From: Apostichopus japonicus
Lineage: Eukaryota; Echinodermata; Holothuroidea; Aspidochirotida; Stichopodidae
Length of the DNA stretch: 64,000 bases
Direction of reading: 5' to 3'
Assembly (NCBI RefSeq): GCF_037975245.1
Contig: NC_092562.1
Location: 15,270,521-15,334,520, forward strand
This document shows, piece by piece, positions 49,637 through 61,935 of the stretch; within the stretch, counting starts at the first letter, position 1, and each line of letters starts with the position of its first letter. Under the pieces are notes generated by a model. It was not told the origin of the DNA. It ran no database searches and saw only the letters and a program-made list of their open reading frames with translations. The position numbers and the translations under genes were made by a program.

Positions 49637-50140
49637 AGTTGTCATAGACAGAACTCCATGTTTCCTCATCTCACGGATCAGAATGTATGTAAAGTTGTTG
49701 CTTATTTGGAATTGTCTTTGGGAAGAGTTTTTTCTTTGTGTTTAATTTGGAATACCAAAGGCACGAGCCAACGACAAAGACAAAGTAACTGCAGTGTAGC
49801 AGTCATCAAAGACAGTACTCCATGTTTTCTCATCCCACGGATCAGCATATATCTAACGTTGTTGCTTATTTGAAATTGACTTTGGGAAGAGTTGTTTCTT
49901 GTGTTTAATCTGGAATACCAAAAGGCATTTGCCAGCAACAAAGACATAGTCACTGTAGTGTAGCAGTCATCATACACAGCATTCCATGTTTTCTCATCCC
50001 ATGGATCAGAATTTTTCTAAAGTTGTTGCTTATTTGAAATTGACTTTGGGGAGAGTTGTTTCTTTGTCTTTAATCTAGAAACCAAAAGGCATGTGCAAAA
50101 AAATAAAGACCAAGTAACTGCACTGTAGCATTTGAAAATG
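49605..50140 (+). repeat. 164-bp tandem repeat, about 3.2 copies
   Basis: AGT(T/C/A)ACTG(C/T)AGT repeat starts lie at 49620, 49784, 49948 and 50113. Each unit contains CATGTTTTCTCATCCCA and GTTGTTGCTTATTTG. The array begins inside the last codons of the broken ORF. Confidence 0.9.
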
Positions 50141-50574
50141 TTGGCACTTTTAAGTTGACTTAATTCCACAAGACAATACTTTTTAGCCTAAATTGTTCGT
50201 TTTACATTTAATGGGATATAATAAATGGACCTCTGGAATAGGAAGGTAGTAGGGTGTTTAATTGCTGAAATTCCCACATTCTGAATTGTTTGTGTTGTCA
50301 TTGCTTTTTGCTCTCTCTTAAATGTAACTTTCTGCTGTGAGCGATTCAAACATGCATCCATATTGTTTACCTAATTACTAGGTAATAATCAACCTAAAAC
50401 CTGTATAAAATATTTACTAAACGGGTGCGATGTAAACTTTTCTGGCAAAATTTTACATAACAGTATTGTATTTGCGTTACATAATAAACATGTAAAACTT
50501 TACAAACCAGCAGTTAAATATACATCCAGAAGTATAAACGAGAGAGCACTATGGTGTGTTGAGAGTCCATTAAG

Positions 50575-50850
50575 TATCATCTTGACACAGATGACAAATG
50601 AACACTATATGGTGGTAATTCTACTCACTGAAGCAGAACTTTGACACCCAGAAGGCCAAAAAATGAGCACTAGAGTGTTAATTATACTCCCTGAAGTGCA
50701 ATTTTGACACCCAGAAGTGCTAACAAATGAACACTTTATTGTGTTAATTTTACTCCTTGAAGGGTCATGTTGACACCCAGGAGTTCTAACAAATGAAGAC
50801 TTTATGGTGTTAATTTTACTCCCTGTAGTGTACCTTCAACACCAGGAAGT
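50575..50850 (+). repeat. ~64-bp subterminal minisatellite, 4-5 copies
   Basis: TTGACACCCAGAAG and GTGTTAATTTTACTCC recur at 50641, 50704 and 50770 with degenerate flanking copies. The units echo the terminal repeat sequence. Confidence 0.85.
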
Positions 50851-51020
50851 GTTATTTTGACACTTGTTTGGGTGTTGTTAAGGCAACACTTGCAAAGTGT
50901 TATATTATGTTACACTTCTGAAGTGTTAATTTAACCCGGTGGGTGTTGTCCCTAATCCAAACAGGGTGGGGTGTTAAATTCAACACTTTACGATTCAAAT
51001 TTAACACTTCATTTTTTTGA

Positions 51021-51024
<4 letters not shown>

Positions 51025-51060
<36 letters not shown>

Positions 51061-51078
51061 GCATATTCATATATATAT

Positions 51079-51109
<31 letters not shown>

Positions 51110-51270
51110 ATACACACACATATATGTATATACATATAGTAATAAACATATACATATACATTTGCATATACATATATAATACACACACATATAATATAAA
51201 TATATATATATACCTATATTCACATATACATATATACATAAACATATACATATACATTTGCATATACATT
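51025..51270. repeat. Compound (TA)n, (TACA)n, TATATACACACA repeat
   Basis: Includes seven ATAC units near 51081-51107 and a duplicated block TAATACACACACATATA at 51108 and 51178. Confidence 0.92.
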
Positions 51271-53059
51271 ACTATACTTACCGTCAATTATCTGCAGTAT
51301 GCGTAAATCCCAATCTTTGAAAAATAAATCGATAACTTGCTAATTGCAAACCAATAATCATTTTACTCATTCCAAATGACAAAGTTCTCTAAAATGAATG
51401 TTAACTCCCGTTATTTGTTCTTTTCATGAAAATAACAAAAACAAGCATGCGGCACCCACTAGCTGCAACTATGATAGTTAGCGAAAGGATTATTTGAATA
51501 ATTCTTCGCATGCAAACTTCACATTACGGATAACGATAAGTCCAGCTTTTGTAAGACTTCCCGAAGGTCATATCGTTACAGGCCATCGAAGAGCGAAAAT
51601 GCATTTTTATATGTTGTTTGTTGTATAGAATCTCGAATGGTTGATTCCCATGAGATTATCGAATCTGTATTGTTAATTAAATTTTCATAAATCGGTGACA
51701 ACCAGTTCGACAACTTGACGAGAAAATCCCATTCGAAAAAACAGTATTAATTATCTGTGTGCATGAAACCTTGCTCATATCATCGAGGTTATTATTAGTA
51801 TTATTAATTATTTAAAAAAGGAAAACCAAGATACAACATTTGACGCGTGTTTTGTATGACCAGGGAGTTGTTATGGAACTCCCTGGTATGATATAGGTAG
51901 AAATAGAAGGAAATCATGATGTTATTGTATTAATTGAATCAACATACAATAAACTGTAAATATCCTCTTCGTCTATCTAACAAAGGTTTCAAAAGGCATG
52001 AAGTGTAAACAAACAAACTCACAAAGACTTTATGTCACTTTAAAACTTATTAAAATAAAATTATATATATCAGTAGATTCGCAAAGGAATTTTTTTTAAA
52101 ATATGTCATATTCAAATTTAAAATTACGAGATATGATATAATTTTCATAAGTTTGTCACATATTTGTGAAAATTAACTTTAAAAAACAGAAAGCAGACAG
52201 GTAGTACTCGTGTACAGCAGCATGAGTATATATGTTTATATCTTCTTGGTTGCCTATCGTATTCCAACAAAGTAACATGTTCTGTGCAGGGCAACTTTCG
52301 TTTATCCTTTTTTATCACTAAGCCTACTTTAATTGAAGCTGTTTTGCTAATGTCTTAATGCCAACTCGATGAAGGTGACATATCTATTCTGTCCTCATTA
52401 TTGATTTGTTAATGTTTATCTACTCTTTCAGAAATTTCAATAACTTTTTCAAAGCAAATGTTTATTCATGCTTTACCGCTTTTAATATGTATACACGACA
52501 GACTACATTAAAAGGAAATCTCACACGATTTGTCCTTGGCAAATTTGCAATAATGTGTACATATCTACCAGTTATTAGAGTCCTATATTTTTACCTAGTG
52601 AGTTTGGTTTGCTTCTATAGATTCAGTGGTCCAGCAACTTCCCTGACAATCATTCGATGGTTAAATGGTGAGATCATGTACAAGTTCACAATGGTATGAA
52701 ATGCACAACGCGATGGTGTATAGTAATAGACTTAATGTTATGAAAATATATCTCAAAAATCAATTTTCTGTAGCTTTAAGCACAATTTTGAGCTGATCGG
52801 TGAGAAATTTGTCGATGCAGTAATCCTACACCTTAACGTGCTAAGAAACTTTAGGCTATAAGCTGGGAAGAGTCAAATTTAATTTCATATCATGAATCAT
52901 GATTCGAAAATTTCGAAATTTTCCATTATTTAGTAAAGAAAAATCTAGACGGTTATCTTAGCTTGATGTAAGTTCAATTTTACTTTGGGTAAAATATAGT
53001 CTGTGGTAAAATACGCTTTCATAAAATCATCGATCTAAGCCAAAAAAAAGGAGTGTATT

Positions 53060-53449
53060 TCAATGTTGTTGTTTTTTAACTTTATTTTGAAGCAATCTCG
53101 GTCTATTCAACATTCCTTCATTTGTTTCCCGAAGTCGGGATGGATGGTCAAACAGAAGACCATAGTCAAAACGTTCTGCAGGCATATATAGCCACTTTAA
53201 CTTAGGCCTATCTATTAAAAGACGAATTTGATGTCTTTTACAACTTTGAGATTTCGCAAATTTAATTTTAATTTCTAATAGACTAAACTCTTTCAGCGGT
53301 TCGGGGAATCTTCTTGACACACATATATGCTGGTATACATAACATGCATGTGCATGGGATTGAATAGCAAAATCGTTTAATTGCAAACAGTTTAGGGCTA
53401 TTTTCTTAAAATGCGTATTTACCCAGCGCATGCGCAGTTTTGTAAACAC
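53060..53449 (-). CDS. 129-residue open frame, unknown, next to an NRF1-like site
   Basis: Begins MFTKLRMRWVNTHFKK and contains FPEPLKEFSLLEIKIKFAKS and CKRHQIRLLIDRPKLKWLYM before a lysine-rich end. Composition is ordinary for protein, but no domain is recognised and no splice partners were found. GCGCATGCGC lies inside the first codons, which argues that this stretch may be regulatory instead. Confidence 0.18.
   Translation of the reverse strand: MFTKLRMRWVNTHFKKIALNCLQLNDFAIQSHAHACYVYQHICVSRRFPEPLKEFSLLEIKIKFAKSQSCKRHQIRLLIDRPKLKWLYMPAERFDYGLLFDHPSRLRETNEGMLNRPRLLQNKVKKQQH
53426..53435. promoter_or_regulatory. NRF1-like palindrome GCGCATGCGC
   Basis: Perfect core match to the NRF1 consensus, in a CpG-poor neighbourhood, with CACGTG (E-box) 13 bases away. 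Confidence 0.3.
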
Positions 53450-56136
53450 GTGATTCTTGACATTAATACCTAACTAGTATATATAAGACTGGCAGAAATC
53501 TCTCTTTTTTTTTTTTGAGTTCTGATTTCAAAAAATCAATGCAGCGATGTCTCTGTATCCTCAAGGGGGTTCGTGTTTGACGTCACTGCTGAGTTGGTAA
53601 GATGTATACGAGTCATTTCATTCTTGTCGTGGTTCTCAACTATAGTCGAGACTACATATAATAACATACAGAGAGACTTAATTAAGCGTCAAAAGTTTCA
53701 ATCAATCCTACAGTACCCCATGGGAGCCATCCACTCTACTACAAGGTTGCATGGGATCGCCAAGTGTAGTAGGACTGTATAGTCTCATGTGAAACAGTCC
53801 AATTTTGAACAGGATTCATGACATATCTAATACACAACGAGAGACGACGTAAATCAAATAGGCCTACATCTTAGTACATAGGCTATCATTTAGTTTCTTT
53901 ATTACGGAAATGAGGCGGTATAGAAGGGATGGGGAAAAGAGGGGGCGGATTTCACATAATGTAGGAAATGGCTGATTGGCAGATATGAAGTTCCAGAAGT
54001 TAATTCTTTGAGGTGGACCCAATTACCGATTTTTCTTTGAAGTCTATCTTCCAAAAAGAAAGAAAGATGAAGGTAGCGGGGGGTAGTGGGTCATGTGGGC
54101 GATCCCATCACACCACCTAGTTCACTATTCCCATGCTTGGGTTGGCCACATAAACGATGTGTGTATCGCAGTGGAATTCAAGTTCTTTTTGTAATTTTAT
54201 TTCCGGGTTCACACTTGTGGAAGGTTGTATAAGTTAAGTAACGTTGGCAAATACATTTGAACATATACGTACAATACACTTTTTGTATAGCCTTTGTAAG
54301 CTCTGCATAGTAAATTCCATGTAAACTCTCAGTAATTCAACTTAGAAACACATTTTCGTGGGCAAACATAGATTATGCCTTTGAAGGAAGGACGCGGCCC
54401 TCTTCTATTGGACATTATTTTGACAGGCGCGGTCCGCGCGGATTCAGGGGTTTTAAAAAGAAGGGGTTGTTTTCCTGCAGGGGTCGTTGATGTCGACTCC
54501 CATGAAGGGGTTCAAGGGGTAAGAATTTAAATCAAATGGTGGGCGTATGGATGGGGGGGTGTTGGGGGTCCTCCCCGATTTTCTTTGTAGGTGTGATATG
54601 GTGCATTCTGAGGCATATTAGGCTATGAAATATGTCTATAATACACGCTTGGTTGTAGTAGTTTTGGAGGGTGGAAAGACTGACACTCTATGGGATTGTC
54701 GACCGACTTTTTCATCACCCTCCCTCCCGAGAACTCACTGCATATAGGACAATAACTAAATGTAGACTAAATATGCAAATATGACCAATTGTAAAATGAA
54801 CGGTCATTAATCGTGTCTTCTTGGATTCTATAGCCATTTTAGTTCATTATATATATTCTAAACGAACATATTGTTCCTTATTCTATTATGATAACACATA
54901 GCTCATCGTAAGAAGAATCACAATAGCGTTGTGATGTCAGCTGAAATGCCGAATCGTATTCAAGTGGCCATCTCATCCTAAAAACTAAAGTGACTATAGA
55001 TTTTTTCGTATCCACATCGCCTCCAGCGGGAAGGTAAAAACGCGTATCTTATATAATACGTAGGATGCAGGGGCACTCTCTAGAAAGATGCGTAAAATGC
55101 TCTCTAAAAGAAAGCTAAGAGGTTCGCTCTGTTTCCAAGAGAATTACTTTATTCCTGGACTTCCTTCTTGTCTCTATAACGCAGTAAACGGTTCTTATCG
55201 AAATAATTGGAATAGTAATGAAAGCAAATTAGAGCAGCCTGCTCTCAACTAAGTGTGGGAGCACAACGGGGAAATTGGAGAAAATTGTGCAGACAACTTT
55301 AGAGTCGGTTATATCATTATCTTAATAGAGGCAGAGCGTTTTGGCATTTTTATATTGAAAAGGTGTATTTATAAGTCCATTACGAATCCTTCATCTTCTG
55401 CTGTGTAACATCTATTTATGTCTGATATTACGATTTTACATTAGAGTTGATAGCAGATTTGCCTATATACAAATTCAACATACGTTCTATGACGATTCTG
55501 CCATGAATTTCAATAATGGATGGGTGGGTGTAACTCGTCAATGAGAGGAACTGATGGTGGTCAATACATTTACACCCACACACAAAGAGAGAGAGAGAGA
55601 GAGGGGTGGAGAGAGGTGAAGGGAGAGGAAAAACGGGACGTCGCGACTGGGTCCGGCTTAAAAAGATATATTAGAACAAATATGACTGTTATTAAAACCC
55701 GAGAAAACCAACGGAGATTTTATGGAATCATTTTCTTTATTGAAGATAATGTGAAGCAGGAATCATGGTTTCACTTATTGACACAAAGATGACAACCTCA
55801 AAGATTAATCTATAAGGCTGTATTGCAAGTTTGCAAAACGGCTGAAAAGTTGAAGTAAGATCTGTCGATAGAGTTTATTTCTATAGATACTATCATGTTT
55901 TCCTTTACATAACGAAAAGACTTTCATCCCACCAAAGAAAACCCATTTAAGATAAAACTTAAAAAGGCACCGCGATGTTGTTTGTTACAACCATTAGAAT
56001 GTAACTTACGCATGCATGACAAGTTTAACATGTTATTGAAATTCGAATTAACATCCTGATTTGCTTAAAGTTAGCATTTGTTTTTCATTATCCTTGCAAA
56101 ACTGTTAGGAAAATGTAGGTTTATTTTACAAGAACC

Positions 56137-56397
56137 CATAGGCGTAGGAGGAGGGGAGGGGGGGCTGGGGGGCTGCAGCCACCTAACCAAATATTTTTGT
56201 GAAAATTCGGGCAATATGATGAGAATTTTCCTGGCACCTACTGAAAGAAAAATAAATTGCAATGATGTGGCTAAAGGAAAACAATAGTTTAAAAAAAATC
56301 TTCTAGGTAATTGAAATAAAGTTCTAAGCTTGCCCCACTAATTCGCCATTACTAATGTAAAATAGAGTTTTGAGATAACTGGGCTCCTACGCCTATG
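56137..56397. mobile_element. hAT-type MITE (261 bp)
   Basis: Terminal inverted repeats CATAGGCGTAGGAG / CTCCTACGCCTATG with a perfect 8-bp target duplication CAAGAACC (56129-56136, 56398-56405). Its GGCGTAGGA core is shared with the intron 8 MITE at 19974. No ORF. Confidence 0.92.
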
Positions 56398-56405
56398 CAA
56401 GAACC

Positions 56406-59400
56406 TAAGTTAATTTTCAAGAATGTATATGTGGTTTGTATCCTATTGTTTAACATCCAGAACGATGAACCCTTAAATAGAGTATATAATATATAGACGT
56501 ACTTATGTTTTTTAATTTGGCAATTTTACCAATATATAGAAGCTTGAGCTCATTCCGTCTTGCATGCACTTTTACGGGAAAATACTCAATTAAGGTTAAC
56601 ATGAAATGTGCACGATTGTTCACCAGTATTTCATTTCATTTCTTAAGTATGAACTGCAAAGATACTGACATTTCATAATTATAGGCCACTCCTGAAGGTT
56701 CACACTTTGTAAATTCTTCCCATATATTTGGGCGTTTAAATCTGATCATAAGATATCTCAGTATAAGAAGAAATAATTTGATGTGGGACAACAAAAACGT
56801 TGAATGAGGTTTAAGTATATGCGTGGCATGCAATTGTTAGACTTTCTACCATATTTAGATGCAAATATACCTAGGTACGTTTAACTAACCAAAGTACTTA
56901 CAAAGTTGAAAAGGTTCTTCTGCGCTCTAACAATATACTCAAAGAATCTGCATCCGTTAAGATTGAAGATACATTACAACCAATGCGAGAATTAACAAGC
57001 TTATTCCAGTTCTATGTAATATTATATACCGGAGTGTGAAAAACTTGGCAGACGATAACCAGCCAGTTCTGTGTTCCAAGGTGAAATAAAGCAAAGTGAA
57101 AGAAAACCAACACATGGCTTGTATTACATATATGCAGGTAGCCTGTACTTAACAGTAAACCTATTAAAGGGATAATGTATGGTAAGTTTATCGTTATAGC
57201 CTAACTTAACAAGGTGTCATGCATGTTTAGCACACGTATAACCTATATGTAGTACTTTTATTTCCTCATTCACTATGTTTGTATTGTTTTTATAATAAAA
57301 GAAACATTTAGACTCCAACCATTTTGCACATCCACATTTGACATTTTGAAAGTCACACGATTTCATGTTTTGTTGGAAGTATTAAATCTCTTTATTTGTA
57401 TCGTGTACATGCTATCAATGAATGACATGTTGCATAGCAACAACTGCCTTTTAGGCGGGCATGCTTGTAATAGAACATGAGTAGCCTATATGCCTATATC
57501 TCACACGGCTTCTTAGTAACTAGGTCAATCGAACTCCTTCGCGAAGGCAAACGTATGTCTGTCTGTATCAAAAGAGTGTATAATTACTGGTAGGTTTACA
57601 AGGTGAACACATGTAAAGAACGTCAATGTGTACCGTGCGAAATTTTCAACCGTATGATATACACACATATCGCATGTATGTATAAATAAACTATATATAA
57701 CTACAAAATGTTCATCTATAGGAGATGTTCAGAAGAGAGCTTGGTACGTGCTTTAGTAAGTGAGTGCATATATGCAGAACATATATATCAAAACAGAAGA
57801 AGAAGATGAAGAAGAAGAAACATACATATTTTACCTTTCGTTTCTCAGTTTGTCATCCAATCTTGACGTGTTCACTCATGTTAGAGTTAAACTTACTTCG
57901 TAAATCCAAACTCATTCAGTCTGTCAACAACATGTCAGCTGAGAGTGTAATACAAAACTTATCACCCAAAATGAATCACAAAGACGACGTAATGTCCTAG
58001 AGACAAGTTTGTAACACAAATCTAAAGTCTCAGACTATACTAATGGCTACGAACGAAGGTTTACTATTAGTTATATCGTGACTCACAGCTGTATTGCAGG
58101 TTGTATGTACATGTAGGTCTTTATATTATCTTCACCTGACAAACCGGTGTCGTCTGCAGCGTTCGCCGGTGACGTGGTGATGAGTTGTAAAGTATGTAAT
58201 CAGAAAAGGGTTATCGACGTGTAATTGAAAATATGCAAACAGCTAGGGGCTATACTTTTGCGAGAAGGACTCAGGGGGGTTGTGTAGGGATAACATGAGG
58301 GCCACCGCCGGCCTTGAGTGACTAACGTACGTAATTGCTAGGAGCGGTGCATCTCTCATCAAACAAGTGTATTGCAGTCATGATTATAGGTGCCTACAAA
58401 AACGAACATCGTGACTGAATAAACACTGTCGTTTGGAAATGGTTAAGAGAATGACAAATCAGACCAAATAAGAAGCACAATTTCATGCCTTTCGAATGAT
58501 GGATGTAAGAAGAGCTGTGGGTGTGAGTGGGGGTAGGGGTGGTTGGTATGGGATGGTTAGTTTTATATCGTTAAAATCAGTTAAACACGTATAGAGTCAT
58601 ATGTAATTTGATAATTCTCTCTGTGTTTTGGTTTACATAGAATATACTATCTTTCATTACTAAAGGAGTTTAGGCATTTAACTGATTAATAACACCCTCA
58701 TTGATTTTTGGTCTCAATGCGTGCAAATCCTTTAAGTTTGACTTTGTCTGATAGTGAAATTTATGACAGCTCTTCCGTTGAGGGTGTAAGTCGTAACTGC
58801 CAAACACGTAACAACTATAGGCCCCAATATAAATGATTAATGTGGGTTATCGCCTTGTTATATAGGCCTACAAATGTTCCCAGCATAACATGACTATGTC
58901 AAGTAAAGAGGCCACCATGACTAGTATTCGAATCAGCCATTTTATAATGGCTATAAATTGCTTTTTTCATAAGCACATGCGTCATTAATCATACACAAAC
59001 AGGTCCACAGAAATACCTTGGGACGTCTGTTTAGCATAGGAATATTAAGTTAATAACTCCATGCGTATATACTGGTCGTGAGCGCACGTATATACTATGC
59101 CATTGGGAAGGCGGATAGGGCTCTCTTGTCCGTGAAGACATCAGCAAATATTTCGTAATAAAGGAGGGTGTCAACTTGAATGCGGAGCCTGGCTATTATT
59201 TATCATAGTATAATACCGCAGCAAGTCCGAGCAGGTAGGCCATGCCGATTTATTGGGGGGGGGGGGTGGGGGGGGGGGGGTGGGGCAAGTCAACAACCGT
59301 TTACCTAGTAACCGGTATCATGAGCGTATATAGTATAGGCCTCTATATCAGGCTCAGACAGAACAGCATGGGTTCGTCTCTATATGTAAATGTCATTAGT

Positions 59401-60600
59401 CTATCATATCTAATTAGTAAATGATGTGTCATCTAATTCTATCATGTTTGCACATATCGGATATACAGAGTGCAATTATACATTGACAGTTTAACGAACG
59501 TGCCCGCCTACATGCAGTGTCACATTGTGGCGATTGTGCTATCAGCTGACGAAACGATTTAAACTAGATATACATTACCAAATTCTCGTAGTCGCCCCTT
59601 TAAAAAAAGGATTACTTAAGCTGTCACGTACATAGCGACAAACATACTGTAACCACTTCTATAATGACTCCATTTGAAATTCTTAACAGAGCCTATGTAT
59701 ATTGGAATCATTAACAAAATAATACATAAGATGGATGGATGGATGGGTGAATGGATGGGTGTGTGGGATGGATGTGTGGGATGTATGTATGGATGGATGA
59801 ATGGATGAATGGATGGATGGATGTATGGATGCGAAACAGCTGTTACTAGACCTAAATAAAGAAATGAAATCCGCCTATCCTTATCCGATTTAAATTGTCC
59901 TACACTAGCCAAAGTTGGTATTCGATCTGGCCCCTCGTGATGTCTCTGGAACCGAACGCGGATAATATACTGGTGGATTCATTAAAATGTCAAAGTGTCA
60001 CAGTTTTACCACCGTCGTGTCTTGCTTTTCGAAAGGATGCATATTTCGTAAATTGTCAAAGAATGTTTAAAGGTTGTTAACCACTGAGCAAAGGAAAACA
60101 ACCTTGGTTGCATTGAGGTCAGTGACGTGGTCATATAATAACTTATCAAAAGGGCACGGGGATGGGGGAGGGGGGCACAACAACTTTACATCAGAGGCAC
60201 TAAATTACAGTCCTAATGTTGCTATCAATCTCAATGCTTATAAACGAACCGTAGGGACCTTGTATCTTACGTTTTGACCAGTTTTTGACCTTGGAGGGGT
60301 GAGGGAGGGGATACAAAGAACTATAAGAAAATCTACAGAGCTAGGAACCGAGAGTTACTGTAAGCACGCGTGCGCCACATTGTCAGAACCCTTCTCGTGG
60401 GCTACGCCATGGATTTGATCTAAATGCATACTATCGTTCGTTAACATCACATCAAATGCACATATGTTTCTTAAGTTGCTACCTTAGTTAACGATCACTG
60501 TTGAAATAGGTATATGTGTGTTTTGGATCATTGTTACTGTACATAATTAAACTATAGATTCTACAGGAAAGCAACATTTTACAATCTTTTTATTCCACGT
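56406..60600. other. No gene recognised
   Basis: A candidate C-terminal frame at 57850-58000 (ends QNLSPKMNHKDDVMS stop) has no partner. A G-rich run with a single T spacer lies at 59256-59284, and a (GGAT)n repeat at 59727-59832. Confidence 0.5.
59727..59832. repeat. (GGAT)n microsatellite with GGGT/GTAT variants
   Basis: GGATGGATGGATGGGTGAAT then GTGTGGGATGGATG units, about 26 tetramers. Confidence 0.95.
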
Positions 60601-60639
60601 GATAAGATACTTTAATCATAGGTATACTATAGGATATAT

Positions 60640-60769
60640 ATATATATTAAATAGTATATATATATATATATATATATATAATTGAAATCGTAATGAGCTG
60701 GAAAATCAAGAACAGTGAAAAAACTTCCAGCCTCCACCGGGATATATATATATATATATATAAATATAA

Positions 60770-60822
<53 letters not shown>

Positions 60823-60826
60823 CTAT
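60640..60826. repeat. (TA)n/(TAAATA)n tracts interrupted by a SINE B tail
   Basis: TA repeats at 60640-60680 and 60743-60826 on either side of a 62-bp SINE family B fragment. The right tract contains three AAATAT units. Confidence 0.92.
60681..60742 (-). repeat. SINE family B copy 2 (3' fragment)
   Basis: GAAATCGTAATGAGCTGGAA through CTTCCAGCCTCCACCGGGA matches the tail half of the 41690-41830 copy and stops inside the B box, where TA repeat begins. Confidence 0.8.
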
Positions 60827-60852
60827 ACATAGTATACCTATGATTAAAGTAA

Positions 60853-60882
60853 CTGTGTGTGTGTGTGTGTGTGTCTGTGTGT
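60853..60882. repeat. (GT)n microsatellite
   Basis: About 14 GT units with one CT interruption. Confidence 0.95.
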
Positions 60883-61849
60883 ATTTATATACTAGTTTTG
60901 TTTCTCGGATTTCCAAAGAAGCGACTAACCAGGAAAGTAAATTGACAACCGACGGATTGAAGTCTCTAGGCAAAAGTTGCCTATCGACGTCATGGTTTAT
61001 TCAAAATACACTTTTGATTGATAGATATTCCTGTGCATGGACGGATTTACACAAGATGTACGAAGGTATACTGTCTCCCCTTCTCGCCTCAGAGGGAAAT
61101 AAGATTAATTTGAATTATATTTTAAAGAACAGTCGGAGGCCGTTAACCTTGCAATAATATACTTAATGTATGAAATATCCAGACAACCCGAGTGCTATAG
61201 TAACGGAAGTATAGTATTGCCTGTTTGCGAAATATATCATTTGTGAGATTAGTTGTGATGCGAGAGCAATTCCGACTCTCAAATCAGTATTTTAAAATGA
61301 TTGAGATACATTTATGCATAGGGTATAATATAGCTGATGCATATCGTGAGTGCTTAACGGCACATATATTCGTCTAAAGATAGACATGTTAAAGTGTGAT
61401 TAAACTGTACTGTTGTCTGACAGTCGTATACCATTTGACCACCTTATGGCGGAGAATAATCCTGTATTGTATCATTATTTTACTTCGTTGAAAGATTGAC
61501 GATAAAGGTTCTCTCTAAACATTTGCCAATACCTGATATCTTTGTGGCTATAGTAGACCTGTGTTTCAATCAATTAATTAATAATGAAAAGGATTTCTTT
61601 AAAATATCAGACGGCATCATCGTCTCCGAAGTTGACCTTTGACATGACATCTTTACACTGTCATAACATGAGTTCATGAAATGTTTTTTTTCATGTTCTA
61701 TGGATAGAGCACGACACAAGTCAAAAGAGACAAGTGTACTAAAGTAACACGAGCCCTTACAGGTGCAACGAAGGGCAATATGACTACCTCGGTGATCCAA
61801 ACGGCGCAGTATTTGGTCCTTAATTGAACACAACTTTATCACCTTACGA

Positions 61850-61935
61850 GACCACTCGAACCCAGCCGCCCACCTGTTCCAAGCCGGTACCGGGCCAATC
61901 TATACCCATTGAGCTCTAAGATTCGGGCCACTCGA
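61850..61935 (-). repeat. tRNA-like SINE head
   Basis: Minus strand: TTAGAGCTCAATGGGTATAG (A box) and GGCTGGGTTCGAGTGG (B box) about 55 bases apart, in a GC-rich island. The arms do not fold into a full cloverleaf, so I call it a SINE head and not a tRNA gene. Confidence 0.5.

Larger units (their letters stand above)
51271..56136. other. No gene recognised
   Basis: AT-rich. Contains a perfect 10-bp stem hairpin at 51860-51886, an NRF1-like palindrome at 53426-53435 beside an unassigned open frame, and an (AG)n tract at 55583-55603. Confidence 0.5.

Noticed and set aside
52406-52699. 97-codon plus-strand frame
   Set aside because: Aromatic and AT-driven composition with no motif, no splice partners and no codon preference.
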